Source: Akanthomyces muscarius (taxonomy: Eukaryota > Ascomycota > Sordariomycetes > Hypocreales > Cordycipitaceae). Taken from it: a stretch of 64,000 nucleotides of DNA. The translations under genes were made by a program, and so were the position numbers. Position 1 is the stretch's first letter; the number at the start of each line of letters is the position of its first letter. The stretch is from positions 4,402,001 to 4,466,000 of the forward strand of contig NC_079242.1 in assembly GCF_028009165.1 (NCBI RefSeq), in the 5' to 3' direction. Shown here in pieces: positions 35,150 through 44,833 of the stretch. The notes below the pieces were generated by a model. The model was not told the origin of the DNA. It ran no database searches and was given only the letters and a program-made list of their open reading frames with translations.

Positions 35150-35944
35150 ATGCATCGTCTGGCGTCATTGCCTGCTGGACCCCAGCCGCCGGCGACTTTC
35201 GCAAAAGACATGGCCCCCCACGAGTCCCCAGCTACTAGCCGGCTGCGATATGATGCAAAGACTCTGATGAAGGTGTGTCTGCAACTCGTCGTAGAACCCG
35301 ACGGAAGGCTGCCCTGTTCCCCTGCGTCATGCGGTGATGGGTGCGGAGAAGACCCCTGCCGTGAAGCCATTGACATCATATCCATGTCGGTGAGCAACCA
35401 CTCTATCTTACTGTGCGGTGTATGCTTCCAGTGGCGGCCGGGTAGCTGTGCGCCGAAATTGCTTGTTTGCCACCCGCAAGATATGGTACTCAGAATTCTG
35501 TATTTTGGTGACATCCTATTGTCTGGCACTGGCACAACCAGGCCAGGCACGGATCTAATGGTCCGAACTGTTCAAGGCGGAAGCTCAGGCAACCGGGTTG
35601 ACATCGGGAAGGAGACCACAATTACCCAACGTCCCGAGCAAATGAGGAGCGCGCGATGTCGGGGACGAAGCACCAGTTTCGAGATCGAAAGGGTCCAAGG
35701 GTCCCCAACCAGGATTTTAAAGGTGGTTCGGCAATCTGCAGTACCGTTCTCTAGTTTGGGCGTCCCGAAAGTGACATATAGTGAACCGAAAGCAGAGTGC
35801 GCAAGCGCATCGAGACGAAATGGACGCTGCGCAGTGCCGTCATTGGCCAGCAGTGGCGACAGGTTCAGGAAACCAACTTTTCAGGTTTTGGGCAAAAGCG
35901 TTTGTGGAGTGGGCAGTACACCCCCCTCCCCCCGGAAGAAGTAA
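35150..35944 (+). CDS. Possible orphan protein, 264 codons (weak)
   Basis: A 264-codon frame starting with ATG. At near-even base composition such a length is unusual by chance, but no domain is recognised. It is Cys-containing in the first half (CSPASCGDGCGEDPC, CGVCFQW), then Arg/Ser-rich. Third-position bias is weak compared with neighbouring genes, and part of the opposite strand (35062-35550) is also open. There is no clear signal peptide, and the start context (CATCATGC) is unremarkable. It could be a chance frame or an orphan gene. Confidence 0.2.
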   Translation: MHRLASLPAGPQPPATFAKDMAPHESPATSRLRYDAKTLMKVCLQLVVEPDGRLPCSPASCGDGCGEDPCREAIDIISMSVSNHSILLCGVCFQWRPGSCAPKLLVCHPQDMVLRILYFGDILLSGTGTTRPGTDLMVRTVQGGSSGNRVDIGKETTITQRPEQMRSARCRGRSTSFEIERVQGSPTRILKVVRQSAVPFSSLGVPKVTYSEPKAECASASRRNGRCAVPSLASSGDRFRKPTFQVLGKSVCGVGSTPPSPRKK

Positions 35945-36183
35945 AATGACGGGTGCAGGGTCCATTGCAGAGACGATCAGTTGCCCGAGAGGGCGTGGGC
36001 TGTTGTGTGTGTTGCTCCAGGGGTTCCTGATTCAGTTGAGAAGACAAGGTGTTGGTGATGCAAGTGGCGATATGAAGAGAAAGCTTGGAAACTTTGACGT
36101 ACCGTTTTGGTGAGGTTGAGGAGGGTGACGTCTGTCTCCACGTATGATGTCGACTGATGGGCAGAAAAAATGGACGACGAGAA

Positions 36184-36213
36184 AAAACGGAGGCGGAAGG
36201 TTGCCTCCGTTTT
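36184..36213. repeat. Perfect inverted repeat, 11-bp stem and 8-nt loop
   Basis: AAAACGGAGGC is followed after eight bases by its exact reverse complement GCCTCCGTTTT. On either strand this would form a stable hairpin ending in a T run. It lies in a gene-poor stretch, so it is not part of a coding region. Confidence 0.85.
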
Positions 36214-39121
36214 AGATGGTGGAGTGGGTCCGTGACCGCCAGATGACCTCATTGGACCAGCAGGTCGCAGGTTGGCAAGTTGGCAGCACAGATTGGCGGG
36301 TGTCCAACTGTCGAGGACGGCGGCCCGCTCAGTTGTACCGGGGCCACAAACGTCATTGGCCAGGGGAGAGGCGACAGGCAGGGTCACAGACGGGTCATGG
36401 ATTCCGTTTGGGCGTTTGGCGCACGGTCGCAGCACAAATTCGCTGTTGTGCTGTGTGGCTATCCCGTTTGCTGACGGCTGACGGTCTGGCTGGCGTTTTT
36501 TGTTTCTTGAATCGCAGCCTGGCAACCTGGCCCAGATTAATCCAGTCTGAAAATCCAAAATCCAAGGTGCTTTCTGTGGTTCTGCTCTGCTCGTTGGCTG
36601 GCAGCGTGGCACACGATAGTTTTTGTGGTTCGTCTTGCATAAAAGGAAAATATTTCCACAAGTTGTGCAAGTGTGTGGGCGGGGTTGGTCGCTCGAGTCT
36701 GTCGTCGCTCAACAAACTCGTCCAAGTGCATCGTGAGTGATGATTCGAGGTTGGAAGAAAAAAAGGCACTGGATAGTAATTTTGTTTCAATGCTAATCAG
36801 GCCATTTTAAACATGGCAATCCGCAAATTAGCATGGCAAAGCGGGCATTTTGCATGCACAAAAGGGCATCTCGCGATCGAGATTTTGGTGCGTCATCAAT
36901 GGGCTTGTGCCAAAGTCTGGTGTCTGTCTTGAGTGCATGTCCCCGCCGGATCCATCGTGCAGGCCAGGCTGCGTCGTGCTTCTTTAGCCCTCACTGTCTA
37001 ATTTTCTAGCGGCTGCGGTGGGCTCTGAGCCCCCATCGCAGGCCAAGCTCCGCTGACTTCTCGGGGTGGGAGTGCTCGACAAGAGGGATAAACGGTTGGG
37101 GACAGCGACTTGGGCGGCATTTTCGTAGCTGGTCGGTCAAAAGAAAAACGAGTTGGTTCTGCAGAAACAATCAGCTGTTGTCGCAGAGTGGCGTGGTGGA
37201 CAATTGCGGCCGCTCGGCAAGACACACCCTCGCTCGACCTGTTGCCAGCTGCAGCAGGGCGGGCCTGCAGCCACCAACTCCACTAAAACGGCACACACAC
37301 CTAACCAGCCAGTGACATCATGGTGGGTGGCCCACACTCGGCTGTCTGTCACACACCACCTCTGCGCCTCTGCGCCGCTCATCCTTTCACCCTCTGCCAC
37401 TGCAAGCATGTGCACCGGTAATTAGTTCATTGCTGCTCTCATTGCTTCAGTCAGTCTAGCCTCTCGAGCGCCGATCCTTCATTTCGCTGCCCGGATTTCC
37501 TTTCAAGATTCTGTCAGAGGGCTTGCGTTCTGGAACCGCATCGACTCCAGTTTTGACATGCGCCCATTCGTTGTCGCTCTTGCTATTCACCTATTGTGTC
37601 TTTTTCACCACAGACGTATCCTTCAGCCTGCTGCTCTCGACTGCTGGCTACTGCTACCCAATGTCTTGTGACCACCTTCTCTTGCGGCTGACATCTGACG
37701 AGTAATCTGGCATACTGGCATACCCGTAAAACCTTGTCAATATTAAACGACTTCACACACTTTTTAGGGGTCCTTTTCCTTGACCTGGGGAATGCCCCCA
37801 ATGCCCATTTCCGTGTCATTCAAAGCACACGCCCCCCAACGGGAAATCGCCACCAGGGGCCAATGTATCGATGTAATTCCTGGTGATTCCCACCGTCATC
37901 ACGCAAAAAGGCGCTTTTTTCCTTCTACTGAAACACCCCGAATCCGGCTTTGCTCGGTGGCGTTGGACCCTGAGCTCAGCGAGTGGGGTCCGATGCACAT
38001 TTACCTGGGAGCGCCGCCATTTTTTCTGGGGGACATGACATTTTGCGGAATAGATTCAGACACTGTAAGAAGTATGCTGGTCCGTGTCTGTGACATTGTT
38101 CCTGGTTTTTGCCTGTGTCGCCGCATCATGACTGGGTCCACGGGTTACGCCATCGGCCGCCTGGGGGAGGACGCATGCTGGCCGCCGAATTTCAAGGGTC
38201 CAGCCGTTTTGGGTAGTGGTTGCGGCTGGACGAGTTCATCAGCGTTTTGGGGGCATTAGTATCGTTGACCACTCCGTAACAAGGTAATACGTAAAGCATC
38301 GTGTAGCAAACCCCATTCTACCCCATTGCCTGGAATTGCATCGCACTGCATGCATGCTCGTTTGGGGGCTGGTGCGGCCCGGGTGCGATGCACTGGAAAC
38401 AAAGTAAAGATAAAGGAAGCCATCAAAGAAAAGAATAGTACGTAGTGTAAAGTTTGCTGGATAAAACCGTACCTACTCATCGAACAAAGGCTGCATTTAC
38501 CAGTATTTCACACAGCACACCATGGCATCATTTCTGGCCGCTGCGGAGACGACTAGCACAGTGGTTGAGTGGGCTGCTGTCGACTCGATTGTGCTGTTGT
38601 GCGGCAGCGGCGCCTGGCTCTAGCAGGCTTGCCCACTGAAAAGCAGGAACCCAACCTTTGTTTTTTGGCGTCATGGTTGGCAAGCTTGTTTTTTGTTCTG
38701 TTCTGACGGAGCGCTGTTTCCGCTGTATCTGGTAGGCTACAGCGTGTGCCAGTGCAATATCTCAGCAGCCCACACCACTCCCAGACACCTGCGTCAGTGG
38801 TGCCCACCCGTACCACCTTCTGGGTCCTGGTCAGTGTCCACCCAGTGCCACCCATGCCACCCCTACCTTGCCTCTGAAGCGGGGGCTGTAGACCTGCATG
38901 CGCCATGCCAGAAATGGCCAGGCCTGGGCCATCCAGCCTGGGCCAGCCAAGACGCTGCTCTTTTTCGACTCCAGTCCGCCTTCCGGCCATTGGGACTCTC
39001 TGCCTCGCCTGCCTTTGCCTTTGCCTGCTCGCCATCCTGCCACTGCCTCTCCGTTTCGTCCTCTCGTCCATCCGCCCACCCCCCCATCTTGCCCAGGCCA
39101 TCCTCCTCATCAATCTTGATT

Positions 39122-39127
39122 TATAAA
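39122..39127 (+). promoter_or_regulatory. TATA box of the 64-aa protein gene
   Basis: TATAAA stands 223 bp upstream of the ATG at 39350. Between the two lies a pyrimidine-rich leader (TCCTCTTCTTCTTCCC and similar) that contains no ATG at all. This pattern is typical of strongly expressed fungal genes, and transcription probably starts some 30-60 bp downstream of the TATA box. Confidence 0.65.
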
Positions 39128-39349
39128 GACCCTGCAGCCCCGCCCCTCCTCTTCTTCTTCCCATTCTTACCTCTCTTCATTCTACATCCATCACACCAAC
39201 TCGCAATCTTAACCAGCCTGTCTTCACATTGCAACTCTTGGCCTATACCTCTACATCTTTTCGCCAATCCTCCTACTTTTCGCCCAACTCGCGACCAAAC
39301 AGAAACTTTCTTCTCTCCATCTCCAACAATACCACGCAAATCCGTCATC

Positions 39350-39544
39350 ATGCCCGGCCCTCAGGACAGCACTATTGTCATGCCCTCGTCGTCTCCCCCC
39401 GTCAGCATTAGCAGCTACGCCCGCTTCATGCACGAGCACACCAAGCGCCAGATGGAGGCTTCGTCGTCTTCTGCTCCCCAGAGCTCAAGTAGCAGCCAGA
39501 TGTCGACTACCAGCTCTTTGAGTAACGGTGTCGGCAGCGTCTAG
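39350..39544 (+). CDS. Small Ser-rich protein of 64 aa, probably highly expressed
   Basis: The ATG at 39350 opens a 64-aa frame: MPGPQDSTIVMPSSSPPVSI, then SSYARFMHEHTKRQME, then a Ser-rich tail (SSSSAPQSSSSSQMSTTSS, ending GVGSV). Codons are strongly biased to C/G at the third position (for example GTC, GGC, ACC, AAG, CGC), as in efficiently translated genes. It follows a TATA box and a long ATG-free pyrimidine-rich leader. An upstream in-frame extension to 38693 is open but the leader is better read as untranslated. The central SSYARFMHEHTKRQME helix looks like a conserved element, while the flanks are low-complexity. I do not know the function. There is no signal peptide or membrane span, so it should be cytosolic or nuclear. 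Confidence 0.72.
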   Translation: MPGPQDSTIVMPSSSPPVSISSYARFMHEHTKRQMEASSSSAPQSSSSSQMSTTSSLSNGVGSV

Positions 39545-40516
39545 ATCCCGACATGAACCGTATGGTGTGTCGCATGATACACATGGGATATGTGGCGCGG
39601 AAGCCAATGCCATGTCATGACTGCATGATGCTGAAGGCATGGCCAGCAGAGCTCCCGGCTTCGCCACGCACACATACACATACAGGCCCTTTTGGGGACA
39701 TGGCTCGATCAAGCAGGCGTGGAGCAGTCCGTTATTTTCAAATTTTCGATTGTTGACTGCGGCCTCGCCTCGACAGTCTACTCTGTCGTACATTTCCACA
39801 ACATCAGAACATACAAGAGCGCTGTATGGCACTAAAAACACGTCTGCTCTTCTGTTCGGTACTTCCTCTTAGGGGCTTTTTTTCTACTTTGCAGGAGACA
39901 TCAGGTGGACAGCACGGCTCCATGTTTCCTGCTCTTTTTCTTTGATACGAACGAAACGATACATGTACATATGTCAAGGCGTTGGAGGGTTATTTTGTTG
40001 CATTCTGTTTGGGTTTTAGTTTTGGAGCTTGTCGGTTTTTATCCAAGTTCTCTCACAGCGGTTGCGAGGTGTTAAATCGGTATAGCAAAAGGCAATAGTT
40101 GGCTCATACCTCAATATATGGGAATCATGCGCTCCTAACTGGCGAAATTTACATTTTCACTCCATCAGAATGATTTCATTGTGATAAAATGATAATTCTT
40201 TAACATAAGCATGCGCCGCCCAACAACTGTGCGCCTGTGGAGAGTTGAGGTGGTAAGGGGGGGAGTCCTTGTGGGTTACAGCATAATTGCCCACCGTTTG
40301 GCTCCACCGCGAGTGGCTTGTTCACTTCTTTCATAATTTCAAGTCACTGCAAATGGATATTGAGTTGTATCATCCAACCAAGTGAGTTCATTCTATACAC
40401 AAACGCCAAAGCAACGCCATCATCATACAATAAAAGCAAACCCTGTGGAAATCGTAACTGCATCCTTCAGCAGCTTGATGCTCGCGCAGAGCTATCGCAC
40501 ACCAAGCTCGTTGACA
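39545..40516. other. Convergent intergenic region, about 1 kb
   Basis: This lies between the 3' end of the 64-aa gene and the 3' end of YJU2. Sequence at about 39.9-40.2 kb is T-rich and contains likely polyadenylation signals. No coding signal. Confidence 0.5.
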
Positions 40517-41481
40517 TTATACCAAAGATGGCTTCTTCTTGATGCCCAGCAACGCCGAGTGATCCTTCTTTTTCTTCACCGTCCTCTTGAACGACGGTAC
40601 CGGCACCGCTGGCGGCGGCATCTCGCTCACCACCGTAGCAACCGGCGCGCTTTTCACCGTTGAGGTGCTCTTGACATCCGCCGGACTCTCCACCGCCAGC
40701 GTCCCATCCTCCTCTGTGACTGTATCTAGCACCGCCGGCTGCTCCTCCGTCCTATAGGTTGGCGCCCTCGCAAACGCCCTCCGCGCCGCCTCCTCGTCCT
40801 CCTCGTCCTGCCTCTTGCGCTCCTCGTCCTCGTCTCTCACAATCACGTCCGCAAAGTCGACGCCGTTTTTCTCCGAGCGGTGCACCCTGGCGTTGCGCTG
40901 GCGGATCTCGTCCAGCGCGTCCGCGGCCGCCATTTCGCGGCGCGCGTCCGCGTTCTTGGCTTCCAGCTCCTCCATGGCGTTCTTCTCCTCCTCGCCCGCG
41001 GCTTCCGCCTCCTCGCGCTCGAGGCGGTCGAGGCGGTCCTCCAGGGACTCGTCCTCGGCGGCGCGGTCGCGCCAGGGCTCCATGTTGCGCACGGCGCCGC
41101 TGACCATGGCGTAGTCGTTGCTCTTGGGATCCGTGCGAAAGGTGATTTCGGCGCTGCAGCGCGTGCACTTGATGTGGAAGGAGAAGATTTGGATATTGAG
41201 GTAGCGGTGCGACTGGTCCGTCACCTTGCGCGAGTTGAACTTGCGCCCGCGGTAGATGAACTCGCCGCACGTCAGGCACTTCATGTTGAAGGGCGCCATG
41301 AGGCGGACCGTCTGGATTCTCGGGCCGGTTTGCTTCGGACCCCGGCGACCGACAATCTGTCGGGGATCAAAGTCCGGGGGGTAGTATTTCTAAGCGAACA
41401 AATTAGCATTGATGTCGAGGTGAGTGTGTCTTGCTGATGGGGGGTGTTGCCACGTACCTGAAGGACTTTGCGCTCAGACAT
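40517..41481 (-). CDS. yju2: Splicing factor Yju2/Cwc16 (CCDC94-like)
   Basis: Two exons, 41481-41458 and 41389-40517 (68-nt intron GTACGT...TTAG), give 298 aa. The N-terminus MSERKVLQ-KYYPPDFDPRQI is the hallmark of Yju2, which joins the NTC-containing spliceosome and promotes the first catalytic step of splicing. A zinc-binding pair follows (C46-x2-C49 and C83-x2-C86: MKCLTCGEFIYRGRKFN, then FHIKCTRCSAEITF). The middle is a long Glu/Ala/Arg coiled coil. The C-terminus is Pro/Ser/Lys-rich and ends in KKKKDHSALLGIKKKPSLV, a stretch seen in Yju2 relatives. The first exon is only 24 nt. Its start lies 373 bp from the KIN17 start on the other strand, so the two probably share a promoter region. 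Confidence 0.94.
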
Positions 41482-41854
41482 GTTGGGCGGCTTGTCTGTA
41501 CAGTATTATATTAGGTAGAGGATTCGATAACTGCAAGCCGTCGAGATTTAATGCAGCGGTGGCCGTGACGGATTGCCAGTTAGATGTAGAAGATGAAGTT
41601 GCTGGTGATGGGCGTGGGGCAGGTTTTATGCGCCGGGGTTTTTTCGGGGCGGCGCTGCTGCCTACCTTGGTACCAGTACAGCTACACTTTTGCGCCGCGC
41701 CGCTACTTATTTTCCAAGCATCAACACGTCCATTCTTCAACGCCATCTTTTTTCCACTTTGCCTAGCGAGCTGTACTTCCATAATCGACTTTTCTATTCA
41801 GCCGTCTGACGCGACTCCGAACATACCCACAGGCCCGACTTCACACCCGTCACC

Positions 41855-42862
41855 ATGCCCAAGGCAGAGGCCGGCTCGGTCAAGCACCTCAACAACAAGC
41901 TCAAGTCCAAGGGCTTGCAGCGGCTGCGATGGTACTGCCAGGTCTGCGAGAAGCAGTGCCGCGATGCCAACGGCTTCAAGATGCACACGCAGTCCGAGAG
42001 CCACGTGCGGCAGATGCTCGTCGTCGGCGAGGACCCCAAAAAGTACATCAACGAGTTCAGCAACCAGTTTCTTTCCGACTTCGTCAGTCTCCTCAAGACG
42101 GGCCACGGCGAGAAGCAGGTGCAGATCAACCACTTTTACCAAGAGTACATTGCGAACAAAGAGCACGTCCACATGAATGCCACGAAATGGCCGTCGCTCA
42201 CGGAATTCGCCAAGCACCTCGGCCGCGAGGGCATCTGCCGCGTCGAGGAGAACGACAAGGGGATACACCTCACGTGGGTCGACAACTCGCCAGACGCGCT
42301 GAAGCGGCAGGAGGCGCTGAGGCGAAAGGAGGCGCAGAACCAGGGCGACGAGGAGATTGAGCAGCGCATGATCAAGGAGCAGATTCGGCGCGCGCAGGCA
42401 AATGCGGCCGCGCGCGAGGCGGACGTGGAAAAGGACGCGGAGGAGAGGCTGCTGAAGCGGCAAGAGGGCGAAAAGATATCGCTGTCGTTTGGCGGCCCCA
42501 AGACCAAGACGACAACCTCGGGCGACGACGACAACGATGCTACGGAAAAAGCCGACGCAGAAGCTGGCGAAAAGAATACGGATGGGGCCGCCGCCGCCGC
42601 CGCAACGGAAGCACCGGACGCAAAGAAGCCCAGCGGCGGCTTCTCCTTCAAGGCCGGCGGCAAGGCGCCCGTCAAAAATGTCTTTGCGCAGGCCAAGAAG
42701 AATGCGCTGACCGGCGGCGGCACCAAGAAGCCGGCCGGTCTTGAGCAGCCTAAGAAGATGAGCGAGGCGGAGCGCATCATGCGCCAGGAAATGGACCGCA
42801 AGCGCACGCGCGAGGGGAGTGGCTCGGGCAGCAACGCATTCAAGAAGCAGCGAAGCAACTGA
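41855..42862 (+). CDS. kin17: KIN17/Rts2-type zinc-finger RNA/DNA-binding protein
   Basis: A single exon of 335 aa. A C2H2 zinc finger is near the N-terminus (C28, C31, H44, H50, in WYCQVCEKQC...GFKMH). The conserved KIN17 winged-helix region follows at about residues 52-160 (FVSLLKTGHGEKQVQIN and KWPSLTEFAKHLGREGIC). A Lys/Glu/Arg coiled coil and an Ala/Gly/Lys-rich tail complete it. KIN17 proteins associate with the spliceosome and with replication and repair complexes. The C-terminal tandem SH3-like (KOW) part of animal KIN17 is absent, as in other fungal forms. The start has CACCATGC context. The whole gene has GC-rich third positions, which leave a long open frame on the opposite strand. 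Confidence 0.93.
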   Translation: MPKAEAGSVKHLNNKLKSKGLQRLRWYCQVCEKQCRDANGFKMHTQSESHVRQMLVVGEDPKKYINEFSNQFLSDFVSLLKTGHGEKQVQINHFYQEYIANKEHVHMNATKWPSLTEFAKHLGREGICRVEENDKGIHLTWVDNSPDALKRQEALRRKEAQNQGDEEIEQRMIKEQIRRAQANAAAREADVEKDAEERLLKRQEGEKISLSFGGPKTKTTTSGDDDNDATEKADAEAGEKNTDGAAAAAATEAPDAKKPSGGFSFKAGGKAPVKNVFAQAKKNALTGGGTKKPAGLEQPKKMSEAERIMRQEMDRKRTREGSGSGSNAFKKQRSN

Positions 42863-43118
42863 CCGGGCATGGACTTCTGGCATATAATTTTGATTCTCAC
42901 GGCGTTTGGAATAGAAGGGCAGCATATAAAATCTTCACATGGGACACGGAGTTCAGGACTGTTTTTAGATACCATGAATGTCAGCATCTTCTATTTTCCT
43001 TGTCTTGCAAGACAACTTCCTCTTCTTTCTTCGTAAATGCATAGTGATTTTTAGAAGCAAACGCCGCGTACGCCTAATATCCCGTATCCCACTCTTGCCG
43101 CCCAAAAAAAATTGCAAC

Positions 43119-43718
43119 TCATTCCGCCTCGGCTTCGGTACCGTCTCGACTGCCACACCAACAGCATTAGCCTTTTGCATAATCATACCGCGGTAGTGAG
43201 AAAACGTACGGAATATACTGTATCCTATACTCGTCCTCGAGCGCCGACCGCATCTCGTCAGGCAGCTGGCCCGAGACCTTGATGGCGTACACGCCGGGGA
43301 CGTAGCCGTCGAGGCGCTGCCACTTGGCGACCCACGACTTGGACGGGTCGGCGAGCGTGATGAGCCCCTCGAAAACCTGCGACGTGCAGCTCTCAATCTG
43401 GTCCTGCGAGCCGGCGAGGTGCAGGAACTCTTCGCAGTTGGGGCATCCCTCGTCGCGGAAGCGCTGCCCAAATATCCATTAGCACAAGTGTTCGGTTTCC
43501 TGAATCCAGACCCCCCGCGCGTCCAGTCTCCAGCATTCAGCCTCCTTGCATTTTTCATCTCTTATTCCCTTGTTCTTTTGTGTTCGACGCGCGGCGCGGG
43601 GGGTCTTCGCAGAAGCGGGGAGAAAGCTCACGGTGTAGGTCATGACGACGGAGCAGACCATGCACGCGCGCAGGTAGCGCTGGCTGCCTGACGGGACAAA
43701 GTTGGCCGACGCAGACAT
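43119..43718 (-). CDS. spt4: Transcription elongation factor Spt4
   Basis: Three exons, 43718-43632, 43463-43210 and 43149-43119, give 123 aa. The four zinc ligands are in CMVC (C19, C22) and GCPNC. The conserved [21 protein letters not shown] block and [14 protein letters not shown] identify Spt4, the zinc partner of Spt5 in the DSIF elongation complex. The last exon is only 31 nt: joining at GCAG|TCGAGAC gives ...[12 protein letters not shown] and stop, and YIPRDG is the normal Spt4 ending, which confirms the splice. Introns are 168 and 60 nt. The first 18 residues before CMVC are longer than in yeast. The gene is divergent from POP8, with 364 bp between starts. Confidence 0.95.
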
Positions 43719-44082
43719 GGTTTCCAATCTGTCGAGCGCTTTCGATGCGGATTCTCCTGTTGGCCAATTCCGATAACCTGGTTCGTTTGCGGGCGAGTGT
43801 GCCGGGTGCGAAGCTATCGTGCGGTTCGCTGTTCGAGGTTAGGCGATCCAGGGCGACGTCGGCTAGCTTGGATCCAACCTTCAACAAAGCGGACCCGATA
43901 AATGCATATCTTTCAACCTGGAGCTTCATTTTTTTGCGACGACTTCTTTTTCCAAACGGCATTATACTACCTGCTTCTCAAATTTTGGCTGTCCTCTTTT
44001 TATTTACTTCCATCATTGCGCATTCTCGTTTTGACGTCCGCTTCATCTCACAAGAGAACGGGGCTGCCCAGACAATCTGACC

Positions 44083-44469
44083 ATGGCCTCGCAAACAAGC
44101 TACCGCGAATTCACCATCAAAGCGCCCGAGTTCGCCTACGCCCAGCTCGAGCTACACGCCGACGAGACCGCCGCGCCCGTCACGCTCGACGAGCTCTTTG
44201 TGCGGTCGTACTGCACCAACGCGCTGCGGCAGTACCTGGGGCTTACGGGCGCCGCCATCCCGCTCGACATCCTCAAGGTCGAGGGCCGCTGGTGCTGGCT
44301 GCGCATGCCGCGCGACGACCTCAAGCCATTTGCCGCGGCGCTGACGGCGTTCCGCGGGAGCGCGGGCGACGACGGCGACGCGCCGTGTCTGCTGAGGATC
44401 AAGCAGTGCTCTGACTGGCTGGGCACCATGGTGGGCGGCGATGCGCTGGAGAAGCTGTGGCACGACTGA
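44083..44469 (+). CDS. pop8: RNase P/RNase MRP subunit Pop8-like
   Basis: A single exon of 128 aa. The pattern YAQLELHAD, then DELFVRSYCTNALRQYLGLT, then AAIPLDILKVEGRWCWLRMP, then LLRIKQCSDWLGTMVGG resembles the filamentous-fungal Pop8 family, a small protein of the RNase P and RNase MRP ribonucleoproteins that process tRNA and rRNA precursors. Length fits the family (about 120-150 aa). Start context is ideal (ACCATGGCC). The family call rests on remembered motif spacing rather than a search, so an alternative small RNA-binding fold of the Pop5/Rpp14 type is possible. Confidence 0.75.
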   Translation: MASQTSYREFTIKAPEFAYAQLELHADETAAPVTLDELFVRSYCTNALRQYLGLTGAAIPLDILKVEGRWCWLRMPRDDLKPFAAALTAFRGSAGDDGDAPCLLRIKQCSDWLGTMVGGDALEKLWHD

Positions 44470-44833
44470 GAGCTACATATTCGACATTATCATTTCCTCG
44501 CAGCGCTTTCTCTGCTCCAAGTCAATCTGCATACCATAATTGCAAGAGTCTTGGCCGTCTTCACTTGGACATCACTCTCGGGCAGTGGGATGGTATCAGA
44601 GAGGCATGTATTTCGACCGTGTATATACGTCTCATCCGCGCCTGGTATCCTATATACAACATCCCATATGCCCGCCCATCACGCCAGCCTATAAAAGAAA
44701 GATTTGTTCCCCATTGTCCAAACTCTTTTTTTTGCATAACCGGTATCACTTCTCGGCCAAATGTCACATTCTAGAGCTCTATACTACCGAAGTTTTGTGC
44801 TTTTTGTTTTTGTTTCATACATGCATTCTGCGT
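44470..44833. other. Convergent intergenic region, 0.36 kb
   Basis: This lies between the stop codons of POP8 (+) and the PP5 gene (-). It holds T-rich sequence and the two likely 3' UTRs. No gene. Confidence 0.5.

Larger units (their letters stand above)
34475..39121. other. Gene-poor region, 4.6 kb, upstream of the 64-aa protein gene
   Basis: No gene can be supported with confidence. It contains one longer frame (35150-35944, listed separately), a perfect hairpin (36184-36213) and increasing pyrimidine-rich sequence toward its right end. It may be an extended regulatory region or carry a non-coding transcript. Confidence 0.45.

Noticed and set aside
35977..36612. 211-codon minus-strand frame
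   Set aside because: No domain and no codon bias; it overlaps other frames on the plus strand and includes the hairpin at 36184-36213.
38693..39349. In-frame upstream extension of the 64-aa protein
   Set aside because: The sequence between the TATA box and ATG 39350 is typical leader DNA; the extension is Pro/Ser/Cys-rich with no conserved look.
41798..42925. 375-codon open frame on the minus strand
   Set aside because: It is exactly opposite the KIN17 gene. GC-rich third positions remove stop codons on the opposite strand, and its Leu/Arg-rich product has no domain.
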